Of a stretch of DNA of 11,893 nt, positions 1 through 6,593 are shown in pieces. The stretch comes from Bacillota bacterium (GTDB taxonomy: Bacteria; Bacillota; Clostridia; Lutisporales; Lutisporaceae): positions 1 to 11,893 of the forward strand of contig JALNWH010000055.1 in assembly GCA_023230985.1 (NCBI GenBank). The letters run 5' to 3'. Below the pieces are notes generated by a model, which was not told where the DNA came from, did not search any database, and was given only the letters and a program-made list of their open reading frames with translations. The stretch's first letter is position 1; each line of letters opens with the position of its first letter. The translations under genes and the position numbers were made by a program.

Positions 1-321
1 ATGACTTTCCTACAACCAAAGATGTTCAGCTTGGTTAAGTCTACGGAATTAACCATAATAGTAATCTTTGGCGGCCTTGGAAGTATTTCCGGCAGTGTAG
101 TAGGTGCTTTAGTTTTGACTGCTTTACCGGAAGTATTGAGAGTAATAAGAGACTGGAGGCTTGTGCTATATGGCCTTTCTGTAATAATAATAATGGTAAC
201 AAGACCGGAAGGCTTAATGGGAGGATATGAGCTCACTCCTTCAAGCATGAAAAAGCTTATTGCGGATATTAAAACTAAAAAAAGTGCAAAAGCTGTCAAT
301 GGGGGAGGGGAAAAAATATGA
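1..321 (+). CDS. livM: Branched-chain amino acid ABC transporter permease LivM, 3' part
   Basis: This is the C-terminal portion (about 106 residues) of the inner-membrane permease LivM, which with LivH forms the channel for leucine, isoleucine and valine uptake. The visible part has the family's conserved segment IVIFGGLGSISGSVVGAL, then a helix ending at RLVLYGLSVIIIMVTRPEG, followed by a basic cytoplasmic tail. Full LivM proteins are roughly 300 residues or more, so some two thirds lies left of the window. The ATG at position 1 is therefore most likely an internal methionine, not the start. The stop codon overlaps the livG start by 4 bp (ATGA), which shows operon organisation and probable translational coupling. 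Family assignment is firm. Substrate specificity within polar and branched amino acids or amides is inferred from the family only. Confidence 0.9.
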   Translation: MTFLQPKMFSLVKSTELTIIVIFGGLGSISGSVVGALVLTALPEVLRVIRDWRLVLYGLSVIIIMVTRPEGLMGGYELTPSSMKKLIADIKTKKSAKAVNGGGEKI

Positions 322-1082
322 GTGTACTTCGACTGGTAGATCTTACAAAAAAATTTGGCGGACTTACTGCAGTGGGAAATGTAGACTTTTCAGTGGAAAA
401 AGGCAGCATTACAGGTCTTATCGGACCTAATGGAGCCGGTAAAACCACAATATTCAATTTGATTACCGGAGTTTATAAAGTTACAAATGGAGAAATATTG
501 TTTGAAGATGAAGAAATAACAAACAAACAACCTTATATGGTGGCTGAAAAAGGCATCACCAGAACCTTCCAAAACATAAGATTGTTCAAAAAATTATCTG
601 TATATGATAATGTTTTGACAGCTTGTCATGAAAATGCCGACTACAACTTATTGGAATCCCTTATTAGAACTCCTAAATGCAGGAATCAAGAAAAACTCCT
701 AAAAGAAAAAGCTGAGAACCTTTTAGATATAATGGGGTTATTGGATAGGAAAAAAATAATTGCAAATAATCTTCCCTACGGATTACAAAGAAGATTGGAA
801 ATTGCGAGAGCCCTGGCACTTAATCCAAAATTGCTTTTGCTGGACGAGCCGGCAGCAGGGATGAACCCCGATGAGGAAGTTCAGCTAATGCATCTTATTG
901 CAGAAATCAGAGATAAATTTGATTTGACGGTTTTTATCATCGATCACCATATGGATTTAATCATGGGTGTATGTGAAAGAATGATGGTTTTAAACTTTGG
1001 GTGCAAATTAGCCGAAGGAACCCCACAGGAAGTTCAAGGCAATCCAAAAGTAGTAGAAGCGTATTTGGGGGTGGAGGCATAA
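318..1082 (+). CDS. livG: Branched-chain amino acid ABC transporter ATP-binding protein LivG
   Basis: This is one of the two cytoplasmic ATPases that drive the LivHM permease. At 254 residues it is the normal length for LivG. It shows a Walker A motif GPNGAGKT at residues 36-43, an ABC signature in the form YGLQRRLEIARALA, a Walker B LLLLDEPAAGMNP and the switch histidine in FIIDHHMDLIM. The AAGMNP after Walker B and the C-terminal VVEAYLG are typical of LivG rather than LivF. The start at 318 has a purine-rich site (GGGGGAGGGG, 301-310) and overlaps the livM stop by 4 bp; its own stop overlaps the livF start by 1 bp. The context livM-livG-livF supports the call. I see no missing catalytic residue. 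Confidence 0.95.
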   Translation: MSVLRLVDLTKKFGGLTAVGNVDFSVEKGSITGLIGPNGAGKTTIFNLITGVYKVTNGEILFEDEEITNKQPYMVAEKGITRTFQNIRLFKKLSVYDNVLTACHENADYNLLESLIRTPKCRNQEKLLKEKAENLLDIMGLLDRKKIIANNLPYGLQRRLEIARALALNPKLLLLDEPAAGMNPDEEVQLMHLIAEIRDKFDLTVFIIDHHMDLIMGVCERMMVLNFGCKLAEGTPQEVQGNPKVVEAYLGVEA

Positions 1083-1789
1083 TGTTAAAAGTAGAAAATC
1101 TTAATGTATATTATGGCGGTATCCATGCACTAAAAGGCATATCTCTGGAAATAAATGCGGGAGAAATAGTTACCATAATTGGTTCCAACGGTGCAGGAAA
1201 ATCAACATTATTAAATTCCATATCCGGGTTTTTGAAGTATAAGGATGGAACAATAACATATAAAGGTGAAAAGGTACCAATAAGCCCCAGTAAGGTTGTA
1301 AAAATGGGTATATCTCAAGTACCGGAAGGCAGGTTGGTCTTTGCAAATCTTACGGTAGAGGACAATCTGGGACTTGGCGCTTATTTAAGGAATGATACAA
1401 AAAAGATAAAGGAAGATCTGAAAAAGGTCTATGATTTGTTCCCCAGGCTAAAAGAAAGAGAAAAACAAGTTGCCGGAACATTAAGCGGCGGTGAGCAGCA
1501 AATGCTGGCTATGGGCAGGGGTCTTATGAGCGATCCGGAAATAATGCTGCTGGATGAACCTTCTTTAGGATTGGCACCTTTATTAGTTCAAACAGTATTG
1601 GATATAATATTGGATATAAGGGAAATGGATAAAACTATACTCTTGGTTGAACAAAATGCATATAAAGCTCTTTCAATAGCTGATAGGGCTTATGTATTGG
1701 AACAAGGGAGAATTACCATGGACGGCCCTGCAAATGAAATAGCCGCAAACCCTAGAATCAAGGAGGCCTACCTGGGAGTGAAAAAATAA
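1082..1789 (+). CDS. livF: Branched-chain amino acid ABC transporter ATP-binding protein LivF
   Basis: This is the second ATPase of the Liv transporter, 235 residues. It has Walker A GSNGAGKS at residues 34-41, the signature LSGGEQQMLAMGRGL, Walker B IMLLDEPSLGLAP and the H-loop region ILLVEQNAYKAL. The GLAPLLV and VEQN motifs are LivF hallmarks. An open frame runs upstream to 1001, inside livG. I chose the ATG at 1082 because GGAGG lies just before it, it overlaps the livG stop in a TAATG junction, and the protein then begins MLKVENLNVYYGG as the family does. It is the last gene of the operon, followed by a hairpin terminator. Confidence 0.95.
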   Translation: MLKVENLNVYYGGIHALKGISLEINAGEIVTIIGSNGAGKSTLLNSISGFLKYKDGTITYKGEKVPISPSKVVKMGISQVPEGRLVFANLTVEDNLGLGAYLRNDTKKIKEDLKKVYDLFPRLKEREKQVAGTLSGGEQQMLAMGRGLMSDPEIMLLDEPSLGLAPLLVQTVLDIILDIREMDKTILLVEQNAYKALSIADRAYVLEQGRITMDGPANEIAANPRIKEAYLGVKK

Positions 1790-1834
1790 AAAACTTTTAG
1801 GAAGATATGAAATGTGAGAGGCGGGAAATTATTC

Positions 1835-1860
1835 AGAGCCGGCGAAAGTCGGCTCTTTTA
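1835..1860 (+). terminator. Intrinsic terminator of the liv operon
   Basis: A 9-bp stem (AGAGCCGGC at 1835-1843 with GTCGGCTCT at 1848-1856, one G·U pair) is closed by a GAAA tetraloop and followed directly by TTTTA and a T/A-rich stretch. It sits 46 bases after the livF stop, where the operon should end. Confidence 0.85.
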
Positions 1861-1879
1861 TATTATTTGTTAAAATCCC

Positions 1880-1908
1880 TCGAAAAAACACAATATTTGG
1901 TTTATACT
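1880..1908 (+). promoter_or_regulatory. Candidate promoter of the pseudouridine synthase gene
   Basis: TCGAAA (1880-1885) and TATACT (1903-1908) are separated by 17 bp, matching the -35 and -10 consensus at 4 and 5 of 6 positions. It lies after the liv terminator and 36 bases before the next start codon. Assigned by eye only. Confidence 0.45.
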
Positions 1909-1944
1909 TAAAAGAAATACATTTATGTTGAAAGGCCGAATTCT

Positions 1945-2634
1945 ATGAGAATAAACAGTTATATTGCCGAATGCGGTATATGCTCAAGGCGTAAAGCAGA
2001 TAAATTAATAGATGAAAAAAGAGTGACTATAAACGGTGTTCTATGTGAAAAAGGCAGAATAGTCGAAAAAGGTGATATTGTTTGTGTTGACGGCACACCT
2101 ATCGTTTATGAGAAAAAGAATGTGTATATAGCATTGAATAAGCCTGTGGGAATTGAGTGCACGACTAATACAAAAGTTGAAGGAAATATAATAGATTTCG
2201 TAAATTATCCCATAAGGATATTCCCCATCGGTCGTTTGGATAAGGATTCGGAAGGACTGATATTATTAACTAATGACGGTGATATCTCAAATAAGATTTT
2301 AAAAGCAAGAAATTATAACGAAAAAGAATATATAGTAACAGTAAATAAAGAAATCAGCTTGGGTTTCCTCACAGGTATGTCCGAAGGTGTAAATATTTTA
2401 GGTGTAAAAACCAGGCCATGCAGTGTTTATCCCATAAATGATAAAACTTTCGGCATTATTCTTACTCAAGGCTTGAATCGCCAAATTCGTCGTATGTGTG
2501 AGGCATTTGGTTATAAAGTGATAAAATTAAAACGCATACGAATCATGAATATCAGGTTGGACAATTTAAAAACAGGTCATTGGAGAAAAGTCACAAAAAA
2601 AGAAATGATTGAATTAAGGAATCTTTTAGTGTAG
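1945..2634 (+). CDS. rluF: 23S rRNA pseudouridine synthase, RluF type
   Basis: This enzyme isomerises uridine to pseudouridine in RNA. E. coli RluF acts on position 2604 of 23S rRNA and also on tRNA-Tyr. The 229-residue protein has an N-terminal S4 RNA-binding domain (about residues 1-55, starting MRINSYIAECGICSRRKADK), then the RsuA/RluF catalytic domain with GRLDKDSEGL at 96-105, in which Asp99 is the expected catalytic residue. The C-terminal motif QGLNRQIRRMCEAFGY, followed by a KLKRIRIMNI segment, resembles RluF more than RsuA, RluB or RluE. It is shorter than E. coli RluF (290 residues) because it lacks the basic C-terminal extension. AAAGG at 1931-1935 sets the ATG start. It appears to be a single-gene unit. 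The exact target base is inferred from family resemblance. Confidence 0.88.
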   Translation: MRINSYIAECGICSRRKADKLIDEKRVTINGVLCEKGRIVEKGDIVCVDGTPIVYEKKNVYIALNKPVGIECTTNTKVEGNIIDFVNYPIRIFPIGRLDKDSEGLILLTNDGDISNKILKARNYNEKEYIVTVNKEISLGFLTGMSEGVNILGVKTRPCSVYPINDKTFGIILTQGLNRQIRRMCEAFGYKVIKLKRIRIMNIRLDNLKTGHWRKVTKKEMIELRNLLV

Positions 2635-2680
2635 CTATTAATAAAAAAACCTTCAATATTTCTACAACTATTTACATCTA

Positions 2681-2709
2681 TTGCTGAATTATGTATGATA
2701 TTATATAAA
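2681..2709 (+). promoter_or_regulatory. Candidate promoter for the small membrane protein / VanW cluster
   Basis: TTGCTG (2681-2686) and TATAAA (2704-2709) are separated by 17 bp, in the gap after the pseudouridine synthase. The -10 is good (5 of 6) and the -35 is weak beyond TTG. No clear intrinsic terminator was seen between 2635 and 2680, so readthrough from upstream is possible. Confidence 0.35.
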
Positions 2710-2734
2710 TATAAGTATTATTTTGAAAATATTA

Positions 2735-2773
2735 GATAAAACTTGCCGAAATATAGTATTAAAAAGGTTTTAT
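2735..2773 (+). repeat. Inverted repeat / possible leader hairpin
   Basis: GATAAAAC (2735-2742) is perfectly complementary to GTTTTATC (2766-2773). The pairing extends inward by one wobble and one A-T pair, leaving a 19-base loop. It lies downstream of the candidate promoter and about 65 bases before the small ORF. There is no T-run after it, so it does not look like a terminator. The sequence is A+T-rich, so chance is a real alternative. Confidence 0.3.
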
Positions 2774-2837
2774 CGGGTATTTAATAGAAATAATAACTAT
2801 TCATATATATTTATACACAAAAAAAAGCGTGAGGATG

Positions 2838-3041
2838 ATGTATTTGAGATTTTTGACTTATTTAATAATACTGTCCGCTGCCATTATATTTTTTATGAGA
2901 GTGTTATTAAAATTGATTAATACAAATCTAAAGAAGATTAGTTATAAGCTAACAAAGCAGTTTGCTTGTTATTTTGCTTACATAATAATAATTTTACTGG
3001 CAATAATAATCGGTAAAAAATTTTTATATAATATTTTTTAG
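2838..3041 (+). CDS. Small two-helix membrane protein, unknown function
   Basis: I do not recognise this 67-residue protein. It contains two strongly hydrophobic stretches, about residues 4-25 (beginning RFLTYLIILSAAIIFFM) and 44-61 (AYIIIILLAIIIG). They are joined by a lysine-rich loop (NTNLKKISYKLTK), and a short basic tail KKFLYNIF follows. A helical hairpin with the loop on the cytoplasmic side is the simplest reading. GAGG at 2831-2834 sits immediately upstream of two ATG codons (2835, 2838); spacing favours 2838, and a GTG at 2829 is less likely. The next gene starts 63 bp downstream in the same direction. The evidence is an open frame, membrane pattern and ribosome site only, so a chance ORF in A+T-rich DNA cannot be excluded. 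Confidence 0.5.
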   Translation: MYLRFLTYLIILSAAIIFFMRVLLKLINTNLKKISYKLTKQFACYFAYIIIILLAIIIGKKFLYNIF

Positions 3042-3104
3042 TAAGATTTTTAAATAATGAAAAGCCATAAAAAATAATAGATAGTATAAGGGGAGAAGAT
3101 TTAT

Positions 3105-3734
3105 ATGTCAAAGTTTATGTCCATTTTAGAAAAAATGCGAGTTGTAGAAAAAGTAAACGGTGAGAATCCCGGATATGAAGAAATGACTCATAATAATGCT
3201 ATGGATGAAATTATGCCTGAAGAAGCTAATGAGACAAAAAAAGAGCCAAATTTCAAATCTTTTAAAAAACCTGATAGGAGCGAAAATAGGGTTATGCAAG
3301 ACAAACAGACATATGAAAAGAATAAATCTATTGACGAAATTTATGCCTCGTATGATTTAGACAACAGCAGCATAAATACCGTTTTTATGTTAGGTAATTT
3401 TATCAATGCTTTACCGGAGAATTTACCTTATGTTGTTAAAAGATCATCAGTTGCAAGCATCATAAACGCATCGGATGCAAATTTAAATGCTTTATTAAAC
3501 GATGGGGAAAGACGACTTAAAATTTTAGAACAATTTTCAAATGATTATGCCGCTGCAGTTAATAACATTATTATGAAAAACAGAGAAGAAATAAAGAAGT
3601 TAAAAAACATGATTGAGTATTATGAAGCAGAAATCAGTATTAAAGAAACCATGCTGGAAGAACAAACTAATATTATTAAATACGAGAACCAGAAAATTAA
3701 ATCAATAATTAATTTCTTTAACAAGGATGAATGA
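3105..3734 (+). CDS. Unrecognised cytoplasmic protein with C-terminal coiled coil
   Basis: No function can be named for this 209-residue protein. It has no signal peptide or membrane helix. Residues about 20-72 are polar, acidic then basic, and look disordered. Residues 75-130 look folded (starting SIDEIYASYDLDNSSIN and including NALPENLPYVVKRSSVASII). Residues about 132-202 are rich in Glu, Lys, Ile and Leu with heptad-like spacing (for example EEIKKLKNMIEYYEAEI) and probably form a coiled coil. AAGGGGAG at 3088-3094 supports the ATG at 3105. It lies 43 bp upstream of the VanW/G5 gene with no terminator between, so the two are probably cotranscribed. A scaffold or regulator working with an envelope protein is possible but is only inference from position and shape. 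Confidence 0.75.
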   Translation: MSKFMSILEKMRVVEKVNGENPGYEEMTHNNAMDEIMPEEANETKKEPNFKSFKKPDRSENRVMQDKQTYEKNKSIDEIYASYDLDNSSINTVFMLGNFINALPENLPYVVKRSSVASIINASDANLNALLNDGERRLKILEQFSNDYAAAVNNIIMKNREEIKKLKNMIEYYEAEISIKETMLEEQTNIIKYENQKIKSIINFFNKDE

Positions 3735-3777
3735 ACTAAAATCTTAGTGTAAAACTTTATAAGATTTGAGGGATTGT

Positions 3778-5151
3778 ATGAGAAGAGTTAAGTATCGTTT
3801 TACTAAAGTCGCAAAAATTATAATCATGCAATTATTAATATGTTCTATAGGTATTATATGCGGCTTTACTTGGGAAGCATATAGTGAGAATGCCAGATGG
3901 GAAAAGCTATTTTATCCGGGTGTTAGAATTGCAAGCATTGATTTAAGCGGAATGACAAAAGATGAAGGTAAAAAGCAACTAAAGACCGAATTGATTGGTG
4001 AGCTAAATGATTATAAGCTGAGTATTGAAATAGACGGTAAGAGCTTTTTACTTGATTGTTCCAAGCTTATCAAGAGCTTCGATATTGATGCTATTGTAGA
4101 TGAAGCATTCAATACAGGCAAAAACGGAGACTTCCGTGACAAGTATAATATTATTAAGCAAGGTATTATAAATGATATAAGTCTATACTTTGAGTACGAT
4201 CAGGATTATTTAAACGGCTTTATTTCTAATATCGAGGACAGTATTAACAAAGACCCTGTTAATGCAATAATGAAAATAGATTCTGAAGGATTCGTTAAAA
4301 TCACCGATGAAATAAGCGGTGTTAAGTTAAATACAAAAGAATTGGATTTTCGTATTAAAAACACAATTAATAATAGATGTTTTGAGAACATTAATATAAC
4401 TGTACCTATAGAAGAAGTTAAGGCACCTATTACAAAGGACATACTGTCTTCTATTAATACTACAATTGCTTCGGCGGAAACTAGTTTTTCTTCATCTCGC
4501 TCAGAGAGAGAAAAAAACATAGATATAGCTGCAAAAGCTATTGACGGAACTTTGTTGATGCCGGGTGAGATCTTTAGCTTTAATGAAAAAGTGGGGGAGA
4601 TTACCAAAGAAAACGGTTATGAATCCGCTCCGGTATTACAAAGCGTTGATTATAAGTCCGGTATTGGCGGCGGAATATGCCAAGTTTCAACAACTTTATA
4701 TAATACAGTTCTGCGCAGCGGGCTTAGCGCTAAAGAGAGGACAAACCATAGTTTGCCTTTATCGTATATTGAAATGGGTTTGGATGCCACGGTTTATTGG
4801 GACAGTATAGATTTTAAATTTGAAAATACATTAGATTATCCAATTTACATCGAAAGTTATATTAAAGATAAAAAAGTACATATTGATTTTCATTCTAACA
4901 AGGAGTTATTAAAAAAAGAGTACGTAATAAAAAGTGATATATACGATACGATACCTGCTAAGATACAAATAATAGAGGATGAAAATCTGGCTGCCGGTGA
5001 AAAAGTGGTTGTAAGAAAGGGATCCAAAGGTTATTGGGTCATGGTAACGAGAAATACATATGAAGATGGAGAATTAATTGATTCAGAAATTATATCCGAT
5101 GATTTTTATGAGCCGGTGGATGAGATAATAAGAAAAGGCATAGAAGAATAG
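3778..5151 (+). CDS. Membrane-anchored VanW family protein with G5 domain
   Basis: This 457-residue protein has an N-terminal signal anchor (about residues 12-31 after a basic start) and would face the cell wall. Next comes a YoaR-type region resembling peptidoglycan-binding domain PG_binding_4 (PGVRIASIDLSGMTKDE, from residue 47). The VanW domain spans roughly residues 235-375 and contains DGTLLMPGEIFSFNEKVG and GIGGGICQVSTTLYN (295-309). A C-terminal G5 domain (about 380-455) has AAGEKVVVRKGSKGYW and ends PVDEIIRKG. This domain order is common in clostridial surface proteins; the biochemical role of VanW is not established. It takes its name from a vancomycin-resistance cluster, but nothing here indicates resistance. 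A frame extends to a TTG at 3766, but GAGGGA at 3768-3773 lies inside that extension and points to the ATG at 3778. It is the last gene of its unit. Confidence 0.9.
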   Translation: MRRVKYRFTKVAKIIIMQLLICSIGIICGFTWEAYSENARWEKLFYPGVRIASIDLSGMTKDEGKKQLKTELIGELNDYKLSIEIDGKSFLLDCSKLIKSFDIDAIVDEAFNTGKNGDFRDKYNIIKQGIINDISLYFEYDQDYLNGFISNIEDSINKDPVNAIMKIDSEGFVKITDEISGVKLNTKELDFRIKNTINNRCFENINITVPIEEVKAPITKDILSSINTTIASAETSFSSSRSEREKNIDIAAKAIDGTLLMPGEIFSFNEKVGEITKENGYESAPVLQSVDYKSGIGGGICQVSTTLYNTVLRSGLSAKERTNHSLPLSYIEMGLDATVYWDSIDFKFENTLDYPIYIESYIKDKKVHIDFHSNKELLKKEYVIKSDIYDTIPAKIQIIEDENLAAGEKVVVRKGSKGYWVMVTRNTYEDGELIDSEIISDDFYEPVDEIIRKGIEE

Positions 5152-5172
5152 AATTAATCATTTTAGTTAATG

Positions 5173-5215
5173 AAGCAGCTGTCTAACTTAAGTTAGACAG
5201 CTGCTTTTTTGTTTT
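5173..5215 (+). terminator. Strong intrinsic terminator after the VanW gene
   Basis: A perfect 34-bp palindrome occupies 5173-5206: arms AAGCAGCTGTCTAAC and GTTAGACAGCTGCTT around TTAA. It is followed by TTTTGTTTT. The stem is 15 bp and the T-run is on the + side, so it ends the preceding transcript. The upstream side has no long A-run, so activity on the opposite strand is doubtful. Confidence 0.9.
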
Positions 5216-5435
5216 AACGAAAATGCCGGATATTAAGTGAATTGCAAGGATAGGCAGTGCATAGATATTTCATTCAAGTCCGTGAATATATTTTATTCTT
5301 TTATCAAATTATAATAATATCCAAGTTATATTAAATAAGTTAAAGCTGTAACGAGGTAATCGGCTTTAACACATTTTGTAAATGGGTTATGTTATTTTTG
5401 CGGTTATTATTGAACTATGAAGGAGGAAAATTATT
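5216..5435 (+). promoter_or_regulatory. Leader/promoter region of the agmatine operon
   Basis: This 220-base gap separates the VanW terminator from aguA and must hold the operon's promoter unless it is read from afar. A perfect TATAAT is present at 5310-5315, but the sequence 17 bp upstream (TATATT) is a poor -35, which would fit a promoter that needs an activator. Further downstream lies the inverted repeat at 5339-5370. AGGAGG at 5421-5426 serves aguA. I saw no sigma-54 type GG-N10-GC element and no known riboswitch. Confidence 0.4.
5339..5370 (+). repeat. Inverted repeat upstream of aguA (operator or leader hairpin)
   Basis: GTTAAAGC (5339-5346) and GCTTTAAC (5363-5370) are exact reverse complements. 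The next two positions inward pair as T·G and G-C, giving 10-bp arms around the 12-base centre TAACGAGGTAAT. If transcription starts after TATAAT at 5310 the repeat lies in the 5' leader as a hairpin; otherwise it could be a dimeric regulator's operator. There is no T-run, so it is not a standard terminator. Confidence 0.45.
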
Positions 5436-6542
5436 ATGGCAAAAAGGATCAAAGATACTACACCAAAACAGGATGGCTATAGAATGCCCGGAGAATTTGA
5501 AAAACATAAACAATGCTGGATTATTTGGCCGGAAAGACCTGATAATTGGAGGTTTGGGGCAAAACCGGCTCAAGCCGCCTTTGTGGAAGTAGCAAAAGCT
5601 ATTTCAAGGTTTGAACCGGTAACTATGGTGGTTTCCAAATCACAGTATGATAATGCCAGATACATGCTGCCGGATCATATAAGGGTTATAGAAATGTCAA
5701 ACGATGATGCTTGGATGAGAGATGTGGGGCCTACGTTTCTGGTTAACGATCAAGGTGGAGTCAGAGCCGTAGACTGGGCTTTTAATGCATGGGGAGGGCT
5801 ACACGACGGATTATATTTCCCATGGGATCAAGATGATAAAATGGCACAAAAAATATGTGAAATCGAGGAAATAGATTCATATAGAACGCCGGATTTCGTT
5901 ATGGAAGGCGGAGCGATTCACGTTGATGGCGACGGAACTTTGGTAGTTGTAGAAGAATGCCTGCTAAGCGGCGGGAGAAATGCTCATATGTCTAAGGATG
6001 ACATGACAGAGTTTTTAAAAGAGTATTTAAATGTAGATAAAGTTATTTGGTTACCAAGGGGTATTTACAATGATGAAACAAACGGGCATGTAGATAATAT
6101 ATTTTGTTTCGTTAAACCCGGTGAAGTTATAATAGCTTGGTCTGACAATGAGAATGACCCACAGTATGAAATTTCTAAAGAGGTATATGATCATTTATGT
6201 AATGAAACAGATGCAAAAGGAAGAAAGTTTAAGATTCATAAACTTCCCGTACCAAGCCCTCCTGTTACCATAACAGCTGAGGAAAGCCAAGGGATAGACG
6301 TGATTGAAGGGACATTGCCCAGAGAAGAGGGAGACCGTCAGGCGGCTTCCTATGTAAACTTTTATATTGCTAACGGGGGAATCGTGTTTCCGTACTTTGG
6401 CAACGAAAAATACGACAAAATAGCTGAAGATATGTTAAAAGAGATATTTCCCGATAGAGAAGTGGTAGGCGTATTTGCCAGAGAGGTTATTCTAGGCGGA
6501 GGTAATATACATTGCATAACTCAACAGCAGCCCTTAGGATAG
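5436..6542 (+). CDS. aguA: Agmatine deiminase
   Basis: This cytoplasmic enzyme of the pentein (guanidine-modifying) fold hydrolyses agmatine to N-carbamoylputrescine and ammonia. Its 368 residues match the family (about 365 in Enterococcus faecalis). Visible motifs include WMRDVGPTFLVN, FNAWGGLHDGLYFPWDQDD, FVMEGGAIHVDGDGT, NGHVDN at 216-221 with catalytic His218 and Asp220, and the C-terminal GGGNIHCITQQQP with nucleophile Cys360. The W-G-G and MEGG signatures distinguish agmatine deiminase from arginine deiminase. AGGAGG is 9 bases before the ATG. It is the first gene of a four-gene run whose last member, putrescine carbamoyltransferase, takes its product. All expected active-site residues I can place are present. 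Confidence 0.96.
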   Translation: MAKRIKDTTPKQDGYRMPGEFEKHKQCWIIWPERPDNWRFGAKPAQAAFVEVAKAISRFEPVTMVVSKSQYDNARYMLPDHIRVIEMSNDDAWMRDVGPTFLVNDQGGVRAVDWAFNAWGGLHDGLYFPWDQDDKMAQKICEIEEIDSYRTPDFVMEGGAIHVDGDGTLVVVEECLLSGGRNAHMSKDDMTEFLKEYLNVDKVIWLPRGIYNDETNGHVDNIFCFVKPGEVIIAWSDNENDPQYEISKEVYDHLCNETDAKGRKFKIHKLPVPSPPVTITAEESQGIDVIEGTLPREEGDRQAASYVNFYIANGGIVFPYFGNEKYDKIAEDMLKEIFPDREVVGVFAREVILGGGNIHCITQQQPLG

Positions 6543-6593
6543 ACAAATGCATAACTTTGTTATGAAAAATTTTTAATGAACAGGAGGGACTAC

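Noticed and set aside
2723..2920. Open frame of 65 codons overlapping the small membrane protein
   Set aside because: No ribosome site, non-ATG start, no recognisable protein character; it overlaps the better-supported frame starting at 2838.
4206..4607. Antisense open frame of 133 codons within the VanW gene
   Set aside because: It lies wholly inside a well-supported coding gene, with no ribosome site seen and no family resemblance; a shadow frame.
3778..5151. Vancomycin resistance gene
   Set aside because: VanW-domain proteins are widespread in clostridia; no vanA/B ligase, vanH, vanX or vanRS pair is present.
5436..6542. Arginine deiminase
   Set aside because: Length, the MEGGAIHVDG and NGHVDN motifs and the GGGNIHC end fit agmatine deiminase or the peptidyl-arginine deiminase-like fold, not ArcA.
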